A DNA stretch of 64,000 nt from an uncultured Alistipes sp. (GCA_905213895.1 CAJMKE010000005.1:1-64000), one strand, 5' to 3'; numbered from the stretch's first letter, positions 34,815-43,581 are shown. Numbers and translations: made by a program. Notes: a model not told the origin generated them from the sequence alone.

Positions 34815-34855
34815 CGACGCTGAATTTTCAGCAGACAATTAAACAATAAACAGTT

Positions 34856-35203
34856 ATGAACAATTACGAAACCGTTTTCATTGTCACTCCGGTGCTGTCT
34901 GAGGCTCAGGTAGCAGAGGTTGCCGACAAATTCCAGGGTGTCATCACCGAAAACGGCGGTCAGATTGTGAACTTCGAGAACTGGGGTTTGAAGAAACTCG
35001 CATACTCGATTCAGAAGAAGACTACCGGTTTCTACTTCCTGGTAGAGTTCACAGGCGAGGGTTCGATTGTCGAGAAACTCGAAACCCAGTACCGCCGCGA
35101 TGAGCGCATCATCCGATTCTTAACTTTCAAGCAGGACAAGTACGCTGTCGAGTACTCCGAGAAGCGTCGTGCGAAACTTGCAAACAAAAACAAGGAGGAG
35201 TAA
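34856..35203 (+). CDS. rpsF: 30S ribosomal protein S6
   Basis: 115 residues with the S6 start [40 protein letters not shown] in the middle and the [12 protein letters not shown] strand. S6 binds 16S rRNA with S18. It leads an rpsF-rpsR-rplI operon with gaps of 3 and 13 bp. No single-strand-binding-protein gene is inserted, unlike in many Firmicutes. Confidence 0.98.
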   Translation: MNNYETVFIVTPVLSEAQVAEVADKFQGVITENGGQIVNFENWGLKKLAYSIQKKTTGFYFLVEFTGEGSIVEKLETQYRRDERIIRFLTFKQDKYAVEYSEKRRAKLANKNKEE

Positions 35204-35206
35204 ACA

Positions 35207-35485
35207 ATGGCACAGGAAAACAATCAGGGAGGAGAACTCCGTTACCTCAATCCGGTATCGGTTGATGTAAAGAAGAAGAAGTATTGCCGTTTCAAGAAAC
35301 TCGGCATCAAGTACGTTGATTATAAGGATGGCGAATTCCTCAAAAAGTTCCTCAACGAGCAGGGCAAGATTCTGCCTCGCCGTCTTACCGGAACTTCGCA
35401 GAAATTCCAGAAGAAGGTCGCTCAGGCTGTCAAGCGTGCGCGCCACCTTGCAATTCTGCCATTCGTAACCGATTGCATGAAATAA
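35207..35485 (+). CDS. rpsR: 30S ribosomal protein S18
   Basis: 92 residues. Conserved core [40 protein letters not shown] and [11 protein letters not shown]. It forms a heterodimer with S6 on the platform of the 30S subunit. Its gene starts 3 bp after the rpsF stop. Confidence 0.98.
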   Translation: MAQENNQGGELRYLNPVSVDVKKKKYCRFKKLGIKYVDYKDGEFLKKFLNEQGKILPRRLTGTSQKFQKKVAQAVKRARHLAILPFVTDCMK

Positions 35486-35498
35486 GGAGGAGGCTGCT

Positions 35499-35939
35499 AT
35501 GGAGATTATATTGATTAAAGACGTAGAGAAACTCGGCTATGCCAACGACATCGTTAAGGTAAAAGCCGGTTATGCCAACAATTTCCTTATTCCGCAGGGC
35601 TATGCGAAAGCCGCTACCGCATCTGCGAAGAAAGTTCTCGCCGAGAACCTGAAACAGCGCGCCCACAAGGATGCCAAAATCCTTGCCGACGCTCAGGCAT
35701 TGGCAGAGAAAATCGCAAATCTTCCGCTTTCGTTCACCGTCAAGGCTGAGGAGGGCAAGATTTTCGGTTCGATTACTTCCGCCGACGTTGCCGAGGCTCT
35801 CGCAGCGAAGGGCATCGAGGTCGACAAGAAGAATATCAGCGTAGACGCTATCAAGACCGTAGGCGAATACAAGGCTGCCGTTAAACTTCACCGTGAGGTT
35901 AAGGCAGAGGTTTCGCTCAGCGTCGCAGCAGAAGAATAA
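35499..35939 (+). CDS. rplI: 50S ribosomal protein L9
   Basis: 146 residues. The N-terminal RNA-binding domain MEIILIKDVEKLGYANDIVK with GYANNFLIPQGYA is followed by the long central helix and a C-terminal domain (GKIFGSITSADVAEALAAKG). It binds 23S rRNA near the L1 stalk. It is last in the operon, with a strong terminator 25 bp later. Confidence 0.98.
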   Translation: MEIILIKDVEKLGYANDIVKVKAGYANNFLIPQGYAKAATASAKKVLAENLKQRAHKDAKILADAQALAEKIANLPLSFTVKAEEGKIFGSITSADVAEALAAKGIEVDKKNISVDAIKTVGEYKAAVKLHREVKAEVSLSVAAEE

Positions 35940-35963
35940 CAACTCTTGCATGGAGTATCGCGT

Positions 35964-35995
35964 CCGTCGTTCCGAAAGGAGCGGCGGATTTTTTT
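35964..35995 (+). terminator. Terminator of rpsF-rpsR-rplI
   Basis: 10-bp stem with a GAAA tetraloop (35964-35987), then A and seven Ts. Confidence 0.88.
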
Positions 35996-36235
35996 GCGCG
36001 CGCTCCGCAAAATCCGCTTGAATGGCGTACTGCCGACAGATAGTAGGGTAAAGCGGAATAGGTAATATAGGTATAATGGGTAAAATAGGAATAAAAGGTG
36101 CAGCGTTCCGCAGGTAAGAGTGTTGTCGGGTAACCCTATACTACCTATATTACTTATATTACCTATCGTTTGATATTCCGCGTTTCGCGATGACGAAAAA
36201 CAAAGCGGCGGGAAAATCTCCCGCCGCAAATGTGA

Positions 36236-36376
36236 GGCATGTCATCCTGAGCGAAGCGAAGGATCTGAAACTCCGTCATTGCGAGGAGCGCAGCGACGTG
36301 GCAATCTACCATTGTTTCGTCATTCTGAGCGTTAGCGAAGAATCTATAACAGATGTTTCGCTGTGCTCAACATGAC
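36236..36376. repeat. Composite hairpin repeat ('GTCATTCTGAGC' type)
   Basis: Contains GTCATCCTGAGCGAAGCGAA, then CGTCATTGCGAGGAGCGCAG, then GTCATTCTGAGC and its inverted partner GCTCAACATGAC. The segments fold into stem-loops. Related elements lie at 39286-39346 and 39629-39692. Similar intergenic sequences are known to me from unrelated bacteria. Confidence 0.75.
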
Positions 36377-36410
36377 GTGTCGGGTATTGGCAGCGTTTCT
36401 CGACAAAGGT

Positions 36411-36483
36411 AGATCGCCACAGACTTGCATGGTCGGTTGCGAGTATCATTGCGTAAAATGGTTGCAAGTCTTCGCGATGACGA
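36411..36483. repeat. Composite repeat partner ('GATCGCCACAGACTTGCATGG' type)
   Basis: Almost the same 73 bp recurs at 39725-39797, there too downstream of a GTCATTCTGAGC-type element. The ends are roughly inverted (GACTTGCA and TGCAAGTC). Confidence 0.75.
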
Positions 36484-36595
36484 AAATAAAGCGGCGGGAG
36501 ATTTCCCGCCGCCTGCTTCTGCCGCCGTAATCCGCCATGCCGCTTGCAGTGCGATAGGTCTGCGCCGCATTGCGCACAATCCGTTCACACTAACC

Positions 36596-36661
36596 GTTAA
36601 GGTCCTTAGCCCTTAAAGTCCCTAATGACCTTAATGACCTTAACGACCTTAAAGACTTTAT
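36596..36661. repeat. 9-bp TTAA-type repeat array 10
   Basis: About seven units inside the first ~200-bp tandem unit. Confidence 0.85.
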
Positions 36662-36799
36662 AAAATGCCGCACCATCTCCCTCCACCGAACAACAGCGGC
36701 GGGAAATTTCCCGCCGCCTGATTCTTCCTCCGAAATACGCCAATCCGCTTGCTGTGCGATAGGTCTGCACCGCATTGCGTACAATCCGTTCACACTAAT

Positions 36800-36868
36800 C
36801 GTTAAGGTCCTTAAAGCCCTTAATGTCCCTAATGACCTTAACGACCTTAAAGACTTTAAGGGCTTTAT
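36800..36868. repeat. 9-bp TTAA-type repeat array 11
   Basis: About seven units inside the second tandem unit. The order of variant units differs from array 10, so the arrays have changed independently. Confidence 0.85.
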
Positions 36869-36980
36869 AAAATGCAGCACCATCTCCCTCACCCAAAAAC
36901 AACAGCGGCGGGAAATTTCCCGCCGATAATAAATAGGCGACCATAGTTTATATGGTCGCCTGTTTGTAAGAGATATAGTA

Positions 36981-39048
36981 TTATAATTTATATTTAATTT
37001 CACATTTTTCAACATTAACACCTGCCGACCGTCCTGCCACATCAATACCATTGTAGTTGCCTTTGGCATAAATACAAATTGAGGATTGTTGTGTAGTAAT
37101 TTGCGCAAATCCTTCAATGTTTGAATATTTAGGACTTGTGCCATTAGTTGGATCTGATAACGTTTTGTAAATGTTCGTTTGCTCTGTCGCTTTATCTGAT
37201 ACTGATACATATACCGTTGGACTGTAACTTCTGGTTATGCTAGGTCTGTATGCTGATACAGGAACTAAGATAGAAATATCATAATTATCACCTGCTGCAA
37301 AAAAACGAGGAGATATTAAATATCCTTCATTCTTTTTGATTAGTGTGGAATTATCTTGTTTTTTACAGTTATTAGCGTTCCATCCATTCGGATTGGCATC
37401 GGTAAAGTTAATGCTATACGGTATTCCCGTAACATTTACGGTATATGACTGTGTTGTAAATTTGTATCCGTTCTTTAACTCTATTTCCGCATAGCAGTTC
37501 GAATATTGTTGAGGAGCAATGCTTCCCGTTTCAAACTCAGCCGAGCCTGTAACTACGAGAGGGTCATTGTTTCCATAGTGAAAGGTTGACGATGCTGTCA
37601 AATTCTTTGCTGCAAAAGCGTCTTTGAGCGAAACATAGATTTTGTCTCCGTTGAGATCATTGGTTTTGGCGACTGTTCCGTTATTGTTGTACGAAGAACG
37701 TATGATTATATCCAAATCACCGGTAACGATTGCTGTGTGTACGGTGCTGATTATCTCCTGTTCGGCACCGTCGGAATTGATGATTATGGCATAAGGGCGG
37801 ACATAATAGTTTCCGCTCGGAATATTGTCGAGTTGCGAATCGAACGACAATGTTCCGTTCTCATCCGATGACAGCGATGATAAATCCGGATTAGGGTGAT
37901 ACGTGATATTTTCATCTCCGGTTTCCTGACCGTCATCCGTGAGTTTGCGCAGTCTGACACCTATAACCTTCACGTTCTCGATGCCTACACCCCTGATTTT
38001 GGCTCCCTTCACGTAAACGGAATTTGCACCCATGTCCGAGAACCCGTTCTTTGCGTAATCGTCGTACCATGTCAACGGTTTATCGTCTATGTTTACCGTC
38101 GCATCGTCCCATACTACATTTACGCCGCTGCGGGTGTTGGCTTTGAATGTTTTTGGATTCGTTTGGCGGATGATTTTCGAACCGGCTGCATCTACGAGTT
38201 CCACGGTAAGCACTCCGGCATCGACCGGCAGTACCTCGAAGCGGTATTCGTAATTATTGCCCAGTTTGGCAATGGTGTGCAGATTGTCGGCATTGATTTC
38301 GGTTCCCCCCCCCCGCGGATGCGAACATGTCGGCGGAGAATGCACCGTCGTTTGCCGTCGTTGCGGATATTGTGCCGACAATGTTGTTTCCGGAGGTGAT
38401 TCTTATACGCTTTACGGGTTTTGGCGTCTTGCCGTCGTGATAGAAAACGCGGACTGCCAGACAAGCGTTGAGCGATGTCCCGAAATTGATGTTCGTGATA
38501 TTCGCGGCAGTCGTCTTTTCGGTTGTGGATGTGCAAAGGAACGGTGTCCATTTACCGTCCTGCTCCGACGGAACGGTGTAGGAGCAAGTAGTTGTGGTTG
38601 CATAAGATTTGTCAATGCCTGAATATCCGTTTGTTTTTGTAATAGTCCTTAATGTCGTATTCGATGGATATGCAAAATGGAAATATCGGTTGTTGCTATC
38701 ATGGACAGTTATATTACCGTTAAATGTCCCTTCGTTTGTATTATCTCCATTACTCAACATTAAAGATTCTGCATTAGCAGTATATTCTTTGCTACTTCCA
38801 GTTTCGTTGGTTTTCGATGTTGCACTGCCTTGCACTGCCAGAATCTGGTCGCCTGCTTCCCAATAGGCTTTCAGGTCCTTGTCGTAGGTCGCTTTGGTAT
38901 CGCTGCCGGTCGTTGCACCGATTTCGACATAGACAGTTTGTGCCTCGTCTTCCGGTTCCGGATTGACAGGAATTACATCCTCGGTTTCGGTTTTCGCGCA
39001 GGCGGCGAACATAGCCGCACTCAATATCGAGATAAATATTTTTTTCAT
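36981..39048 (-). CDS. Fimbrillin-family lipoprotein split by a G10 tract (phase-variable, OFF as sequenced)
   Basis: The N-terminal frame (39048 to 38254) has a lipoprotein signal ending SAAMFAAC and fimbrillin features (VEIGATTGSDTKATYDKDLK, AYWEAGDQILAVQG). It runs into ten Gs at 38305-38314 and then reads a short nonsense tail to 38254. The next frame carries the rest of the protein down to 36981 (VDAGVLTVELVDAAGSKIIR onward; beta-rich C-terminus ending CEIKYKL). Removing one G, or adding two, joins both parts into about 688 residues. Fimbrillins are outer-membrane-exported pilus subunits or tips of Bacteroidales. A small ORF (39067-39240) precedes it by 18 bp. Sequencing error in the tract is the main alternative. 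Confidence 0.8.
38305..38314 (-). repeat. G10 homopolymer tract inside the fimbrillin gene
   Basis: Codons around it read GCG GGG GGG GGG AAC in the upstream frame. Arithmetic shows that n = 9 or 12 gives the frame continuing ACC GAA ATC, which is the downstream coding frame. Confidence 0.9.
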
Positions 39049-39066
39049 AGTCTTGCTCTCCTCCGT

Positions 39067-39240
39067 TTATTCGTTCATATTGCCGTAAAAGAATGCTTCG
39101 TAAGCCGATGCGGAGTAGGTGTCGTCGAATCCGTCATCATAAGCATCGCTGAATGTCGCCGGCGAAACAACAAAGCCCGCTTCGCAAATGAATCTCTCCA
39201 CAAAGATTTCGGGAGATTCGTAACTTAAATTCTTGTTCAT
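39067..39240 (-). CDS. Small ORF ahead of the split fimbrillin gene (Y-x2-P ... E-x-G-F family)
   Basis: 57 residues, not hydrophobic, no signal peptide. It starts MNKNLSYESPEIFVERF, then CEAGFVVSPATF, and has an acidic/aromatic tail (DAYDDGFDDTYSASAYEAFF). It shares Y-x2-P-E-[IL] and E-x-G-[FV] with the small ORFs at 39961 and 46394 and with the N-terminus of the large lipoprotein at 13225. It lies 18 bp upstream of the fimbrillin gene. Function is unknown; a translated leader, chaperone-like peptide or modified peptide are all possible. Confidence 0.7.
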   Translation of the reverse strand: MNKNLSYESPEIFVERFICEAGFVVSPATFSDAYDDGFDDTYSASAYEAFFYGNMNE

Positions 39241-39285
39241 CTCAACTTTATAATTTAATTTGTTAATTCTTGTATTTGTTTCCGT

Positions 39286-39346
39286 TCGTCATGTTGAGCG
39301 CAGCGAAACATCTTTTTTCAGATTCTTCGCGTTGCTCAGAATGACG
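39286..39346. repeat. Hairpin repeat in the fimbrillin leader
   Basis: CGTCATGTTGAGCGCAGCGA and GCTCAGAATGACG are inverted partners, so a stem of more than 15 bp can form in the leader RNA of the split fimbrillin gene. Confidence 0.7.
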
Positions 39347-39436
39347 CTGCCCGTTATGGCATTTCTAGTGTCAATCTATGCCGGTACTTCGTTTAGTACT
39401 TTGTCTTTTATACGATAAACCTAAATCGAATTTTCA

Positions 39437-39444
39437 CAAAGGTA
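39437..39444 (-). promoter_or_regulatory. -7 box of the split-fimbrillin operon
   Basis: TACCTTTG on the minus strand, about 197 bp before the small ORF. Confidence 0.5.
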
Positions 39445-39562
39445 TAAAATGAAGTGTTTTCAGCGCAATTTTTTCAACGAATCGGGCGTTTTTAATCACG
39501 GAAAGTCGTCGTATCGGTCGAAAGACGTGTCCCGTATGTCGCATTATCCCCCAACGCCCAAA

Positions 39563-39590
39563 AGACCTTAATGACCTTAAAGACGTTATA
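39563..39590. repeat. 9-bp TTAA-type repeat array 12
   Basis: A short array of about three units within the divergent fimbrillin region. Confidence 0.75.
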
Positions 39591-39628
39591 GTAAAAAACG
39601 CGCGATGTCGGCGTCGGCAATAAAACAA

Positions 39629-39797
39629 TCGTCATTCTGAGCAAGGCGAAGAATCTGTAACAGATGTTTCGCTGCGCTCAACATGACGTGTTGGGCATCA
39701 TCACGGCTTTTTCCCGACAGCGGTAGATCGCCACAGACTTGCATGGTCGGTTGTGAGTATCATTGCGCAAAATGCCTGCAAGTCTTCGCGATGACAT
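39629..39797. repeat. Composite hairpin repeats, second location
   Basis: A CGTCATTCTGAGC ... GCTCAACATGACG element (39629-39692) and, 33 bp on, the GATCGCCACAGACTTGCATGG element (39725-39797). The order is the same as at 36.3-36.5 kb, so the two elements appear to move or duplicate as a pair. Confidence 0.75.
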
Positions 39798-39844
39798 TTA
39801 GTGTAGAATGGTGTGTCTCCTATAATACTTATATTACCTATATA

Positions 39845-39852
39845 CCCCCCCC
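39845..39852 (+). promoter_or_regulatory. C8 tract upstream of the second fimbrillin locus
   Basis: The tract ends about 40 bp before the -7 box and is followed by AGTTTTTG. It is outside the obvious core promoter, so any effect would be on an upstream site. Confidence 0.45.
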
Positions 39853-39890
39853 AGTTTTTGCCGCCATTTTGATTTTTCCGATAAAAATAA

Positions 39891-39898
39891 TATATTTG
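39891..39898 (+). promoter_or_regulatory. -7 box of the fimbrillin/subtilase operon
   Basis: TATATTTG with TTTTG at about 39867-39871 as the -33 element. Confidence 0.6.
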
Positions 39899-39960
39899 AG
39901 TCCCCGATTAAATTGGGGTATTGTACCGATAAAACTAAAAACTATTTGTATTTAACCGAA

Positions 39961-40101
39961 ATGGCAATGAAACGCTATGTCATACCGCGACTTACGATGC
40001 TGCATGTCGGTATCGAACGCGGTTTCGCCCGCTCTCTCGACTGGGATGCCGATGCCAAAGGCGACCCGTCGTTCGAGGATGGCGGTTCTTATGATGTATA
40101 A
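39961..40101 (+). CDS. Small ORF ahead of the second fimbrillin gene (Y-x2-P ... E-x-G-F family)
   Basis: 46 residues beginning MAMKRYVIPRLTMLHVGIER, then GFARSLDW, with an acidic tail ending EDGGSYDV. The second Met (39967) is an alternative start. It has no signal peptide. It lies 13 bp upstream of the fimbrillin gene and 70 bp after the promoter, so it is surely in the same transcript. The pattern matches the other small ORFs of the window. Confidence 0.72.
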   Translation: MAMKRYVIPRLTMLHVGIERGFARSLDWDADAKGDPSFEDGGSYDV

Positions 40102-40114
40102 CCAACTGTAAACC

Positions 40115-41446
40115 ATGAAGAAAATAGATTTGTTATTGGGTGCCGCCATGTTGCTCGGAGCGACAGGCTGCGCGAAAAACGAAGCCGTCGGGGTCGGAGG
40201 CGTTACGGTGGAGAGAGCCGAAGTGGTAATCACCGCCGAAACGGCGACGACCAAAACCGCCTACGACGAAGACCCGACGACGGCATACTGGAATGCCGAC
40301 GACCGAATCGGCGTATATCTGTGCCGCGATTTCGGCACCGGATATAAGACGACCATCGAGAACCTGCGCTACGACAATGCCGGCGCAGACCATTCGAGCG
40401 TTTCGCGATTCACATCGACTGCGACGTTCAACGTATCCACGGGCGATATGATTGTCGGCTACTATCCCTACAACACCGACCGGTCGCTCGACCTCGAAGC
40501 GGGGTGGAAGAGCGACGGCTCGCGCATGATTGCCCGTCCGTTCACTCTCGAATCGCAGACGCAGAACGGCAACGCCTCGACCGCCCATATCGGCGCGAAC
40601 GATTTCCTTATCGCGACGCCGACCGCTATTGCCGAAAGCATGATTTCGGGCAGTACGGTTACCGTGCCGTTCACGTTCACTCATGCGTTCTCGATTGTCA
40701 AGTTCAATGTTAAGAACGAATATGTCCGCAGTTTCACCGTCCGAAACATCGCAATCGAGTCAGCGTCGGCTTCGGACGCTCTGTCGGGCAAGTTCGCTAT
40801 CGACATCATGAATCCGTCGGTAGAGGTCGTCGATGCGGCGAATAATGTTTCGCTCGCGATAGAGGACGGCGGCAAAGTCGCTGCGGGCAACACATTTACC
40901 GGCTATATGCTTGTCAACGAGGTGAATCTGCCTGCCGGCTCGACCATCGCCGTCGAAACGTCGGTCGGAACGTTCAAGGTGCAGACTTCATCGGTATTGG
41001 AGTTCCATCGCGGCTATGTCCATACCGTCAATTTCACTGCGAACGAAGACCGCCTGACCGACAAGCCCGATACGGGTATGCTGTCGCAGTGCTGGGGCAG
41101 TTGGAAACTCTCGACGTTCTGCGGTGCGGCGGTCGATTTCGACGTCTTTATGACGCTCAACGACGACTATACGTTCGCTCTTTATCAGCGTGTAGGTGAC
41201 TACGAGGTATCCAAATTCTACGGCTCGTACACGTTCGACCCTGCGTCGGGCATCTTCGGCGGTGCGTACGACGACAACACTCCGTGGGCGGCGACATACG
41301 CTCTCGAAGATGTCGATGACGATACGCTGACATGGGTCAATACCGCCAACGAGAGCGAAATTTCTGTATATGTCCGCGCCGATGTTCCGGCGACCGTGCA
41401 GAGCATGCGCACCGTGCGGTCGGGCAATGTAAAACGTTTCCTTTAA
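40115..41446 (+). CDS. Fimbrillin-like lipoprotein
   Basis: 443 residues with a lipoprotein signal ending LLGATGC. The fimbrillin N-terminal pattern is present (TATTKTAYDEDPTTAYWNAD; DRIGVYLCRDFGTGYKT), with two beta-sandwich domains. The last 110 or so residues (LSQCWGSWKLSTFCGAAVDF; YDDNTPWAATYAL) look like a lipocalin-like beta barrel. Type V pilins are exported as lipoproteins and cleaved at the surface by a protease before assembly. A subtilase lipoprotein follows 22 bp later and could be that protease, which is inference. Confidence 0.82.
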   Translation: MKKIDLLLGAAMLLGATGCAKNEAVGVGGVTVERAEVVITAETATTKTAYDEDPTTAYWNADDRIGVYLCRDFGTGYKTTIENLRYDNAGADHSSVSRFTSTATFNVSTGDMIVGYYPYNTDRSLDLEAGWKSDGSRMIARPFTLESQTQNGNASTAHIGANDFLIATPTAIAESMISGSTVTVPFTFTHAFSIVKFNVKNEYVRSFTVRNIAIESASASDALSGKFAIDIMNPSVEVVDAANNVSLAIEDGGKVAAGNTFTGYMLVNEVNLPAGSTIAVETSVGTFKVQTSSVLEFHRGYVHTVNFTANEDRLTDKPDTGMLSQCWGSWKLSTFCGAAVDFDVFMTLNDDYTFALYQRVGDYEVSKFYGSYTFDPASGIFGGAYDDNTPWAATYALEDVDDDTLTWVNTANESEISVYVRADVPATVQSMRTVRSGNVKRFL

Positions 41447-41468
41447 TCGATAAACAGGAGATAGAGAT

Positions 41469-43523
41469 ATGAAAAAGATATTATCCGTATTCGTCCTGCT
41501 CGCGCTCGGCGCGTGTACGCAGGATTTGACAGAAACCGCGATAACGGTCGATAATTCGCGGGGCGGGGAAGCGACCATCGTCCACTCGTCGAAGGATGCG
41601 ACGCGCGGCGAACTTATCGTCAAGTTCGCTCCGGAGAGCGGACAGACGCTCGAAACGGCGGTTTCGCGCAGCGGAGCGACGCGCTCGGGCATCGAGGGCG
41701 TCGATGAGATTCTGGCGTCGGTAAACGCATCGGCGATTGAACCGGTGTTTACGATAACCGCCCGCAACGAGGCGAATGTCCGCAATGCGGGTCTGCACCT
41801 CTGGTACAAACTCGTTTTCGACGAGGCGGCAGACCTCGACGCGGTGGCTGCGAAACTCGCCAAGGTAGCCGAGGTGAACGTAGTGCAGTTCAACGTGAAG
41901 GTGAAACGCAACTACAACCGTCGGGCTGTTGCGCTCGACGCGGCGGATGCAGCCGCTGCGACCCGTGCTTCGGCGACCCGTTTCAGCGACCCTTATCTCG
42001 CCAAGCAGTGGCACTTCATCAATACGGGCGATTCCAAGGTAACGTCGCCGACGAAGGCGGGTGCGGACGTCAATTGCGCGCAGGCATGGGAGTTGTGCGC
42101 GGGCGACCCGTCGATTGTCGTGGCGGTCGTGGACGAGGGCGTGATGTATTCGCACGAGGATTTGGCTGCGAACATGTGGATAAACACCGCCGAGAAGAAC
42201 GGTTCGTCGAACCGCGACGATGACGGCAACGGTTATAGGGACGATATATACGGTTACAATTTCGTCGGCAATACCGGTTCGGTTTCGTGGGACGCTTACG
42301 GCGACGTGAGCCACGGTACGCACGTTGCGGGAACGATTTCCGCCGTGAACGGCAACGGCAAGGGCGTGTGCGGCATCGCGGGCGGTACGGGCAACAATGA
42401 CGGCGTGAAAATCATGTCGTGCCAGATTTTCTCGGGCGAGGACGGCGCGACTACCGCAATGACCGCCAGAGCGATACAGTATGCCTGCGACAACGGGGCT
42501 GTGATTCTGCAATGCAGTTGGGGATATAACTCCGCCAATTCCGATGAAGACCAGGGTCCTGCGTCCGATGCCGAATTCAACCGCGAATGTTCGGCTGAAA
42601 AGGAGGCTATCGACTATTTCATCGCCAATGCGGGTTCGGAAACGGGCGTAATCAAGGGCGGTCTGGCGATTTTCGCAGCCGGCAACGAGTATGCTTCGCT
42701 TCCGGGTTACCCGGGCGGTTACGAACCGTGCGTCAGCGTGGCGGCGATGTCGGCGGACTTTACTCCGTCTTCGTTCTCCAACTACGGCAAAGGTGTCGAT
42801 ATTGCTGCACCGGGCGGCGACTCTGATTATGCTAAGAGCGCAAACGGTACGATTCTTTCGACGCTTACTCCTGCCGAATCCTCGACGAGCAACCCTTACG
42901 GATATATGGAGGGAACGTCTATGGCGTGTCCTCACGTCTCGGGCGTCGCCGCACTCGGTCTGTCGTATGCCGCGAAACTCGGCAAGCACTTTACCGCGTC
43001 CGAATTCCGTTCTATGCTGCTCACGGCGGTGAACGACATCGACAAATATATGACGGGTACCAAGTCCTACTATTATTACTACTCCAAATACGGTACACGT
43101 TATCCCGAAACCATGACTTTGTCCAACTACAAAGGCAATATGGGCAGCGGATATACCGATGCCTACCGTCTGCTGTTGCAGGTTGAGGGTACGCCTTGCG
43201 TCGCCATGAAGGCTACCTCGTCGATGGCTGAGAGCATCGACCTCGCGACATTCTTCGGCGGCGGGGCTGCGTCGCTCAAATTCAAGGAGGCAGTCGTTTC
43301 GGCGGAGGACAAGGCGGCTGTCGGCATGACGACATGCCTGCTTTCGGGGTCGAAACTTTATGTCGTATGCTCCAAACCGGGTGTCGCTGCCGTAACGGTA
43401 ACGGTTCTCGTCGGCGGAACGTCGCAGACGGGCAGCAATACGCCGATAGCGACCGAAGTTACCAAGAAATTTGCCCTCGTGGTTCGCGACGGCGGAACGG
43501 CGGGCAACGGCGGCTGGCTGTAA
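41469..43523 (+). CDS. Subtilisin-like (S8) serine protease lipoprotein
   Basis: 684 residues with a lipoprotein signal ending LLALGAC. An inhibitor_I9/fervidolysin-like prodomain (RGELIVKFAPESGQ ... LHLWYKLVFDEAADLD) is followed by the S8 domain: Asp in VVAVVDEGVMYSHED (DEG instead of the usual DTG or DSG), His in SHGTHVAGTISA, oxyanion Asn in FAAGNEYAS and Ser in GTSMACPHVSG. A beta-rich C-terminal domain of about 110 residues ends GGWL. It belongs to the operon of the small ORF and fimbrillin. Surface proteolysis, perhaps of the pilin, is inferred. Confidence 0.92.
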   Translation: MKKILSVFVLLALGACTQDLTETAITVDNSRGGEATIVHSSKDATRGELIVKFAPESGQTLETAVSRSGATRSGIEGVDEILASVNASAIEPVFTITARNEANVRNAGLHLWYKLVFDEAADLDAVAAKLAKVAEVNVVQFNVKVKRNYNRRAVALDAADAAAATRASATRFSDPYLAKQWHFINTGDSKVTSPTKAGADVNCAQAWELCAGDPSIVVAVVDEGVMYSHEDLAANMWINTAEKNGSSNRDDDGNGYRDDIYGYNFVGNTGSVSWDAYGDVSHGTHVAGTISAVNGNGKGVCGIAGGTGNNDGVKIMSCQIFSGEDGATTAMTARAIQYACDNGAVILQCSWGYNSANSDEDQGPASDAEFNRECSAEKEAIDYFIANAGSETGVIKGGLAIFAAGNEYASLPGYPGGYEPCVSVAAMSADFTPSSFSNYGKGVDIAAPGGDSDYAKSANGTILSTLTPAESSTSNPYGYMEGTSMACPHVSGVAALGLSYAAKLGKHFTASEFRSMLLTAVNDIDKYMTGTKSYYYYYSKYGTRYPETMTLSNYKGNMGSGYTDAYRLLLQVEGTPCVAMKATSSMAESIDLATFFGGGAASLKFKEAVVSAEDKAAVGMTTCLLSGSKLYVVCSKPGVAAVTVTVLVGGTSQTGSNTPIATEVTKKFALVVRDGGTAGNGGWL

Positions 43524-43540
43524 TCGGGCGTTATTCATAT

Positions 43541-43576
43541 ATGTCGGGCATCCTCTGTGCGGGGATGCCCGTTCTT
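43541..43576 (+). terminator. Terminator of the fimbrillin/subtilase operon
   Basis: Stem GGGCATCC/GGATGCCC followed by GTTCTTTT, 20 bp after the subtilase stop codon. Confidence 0.75.
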
Positions 43577-43581
43577 TTCCT

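Larger units (their letters stand above)
36486..36930. repeat. Tandem ~200-bp repeat with GC-rich hairpins
   Basis: Two diverged copies (about 36486-36690 and 36690-36900), each reading: GCGGCGGGAAA/TTTCCCGCCGC hairpin, a spacer with GTGCGATAGGTCTGC and ACAATCCGTTCACACTAA, a TTAA array, then a conserved GCACCATCTCCCTC. A third hairpin closes the set. Confidence 0.8.
35996..36980. repeat. Gene-free repeat island (~1 kb)
   Basis: No credible gene. From left to right: TATATTACC-type repeats (36040-36170), a GCGGCGGGA hairpin (36204-36230), a composite hairpin repeat (36236-36376), a second composite element (36411-36483), then a tandem ~200-bp unit (36486-36930) containing two TTAA-type arrays and further GCGGCGGGAAA/TTTCCCGCCGC hairpins. 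Short frames here have repeat-derived translations and are not genes. Confidence 0.8.
39241..39960. other. Divergent intergenic region between two fimbrillin loci
   Basis: 720 bp without a supported gene. It holds a GTCATGTTGAGC-type hairpin repeat (39286-39346) in the leader of the split fimbrillin, that gene's -7 box (39437-39444), TTAA array 12, a second composite repeat pair (39629-39797), TATATTACC-like units (39816-39846), a C8 tract and the plus-strand promoter of the next locus. Confidence 0.7.

Noticed and set aside
36190..36375. Short frame at 36.2-36.4 kb as a gene
   Set aside because: Its translation is that of the composite hairpin repeats, which recur in intergenic DNA and are not coding.
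41481..43538. 685-codon open frame antisense to the subtilase gene
   Set aside because: The plus strand encodes a complete S8 protease with catalytic residues; the antisense frame is Arg-rich, has no domain pattern and mirrors codon bias of the GC-rich gene.
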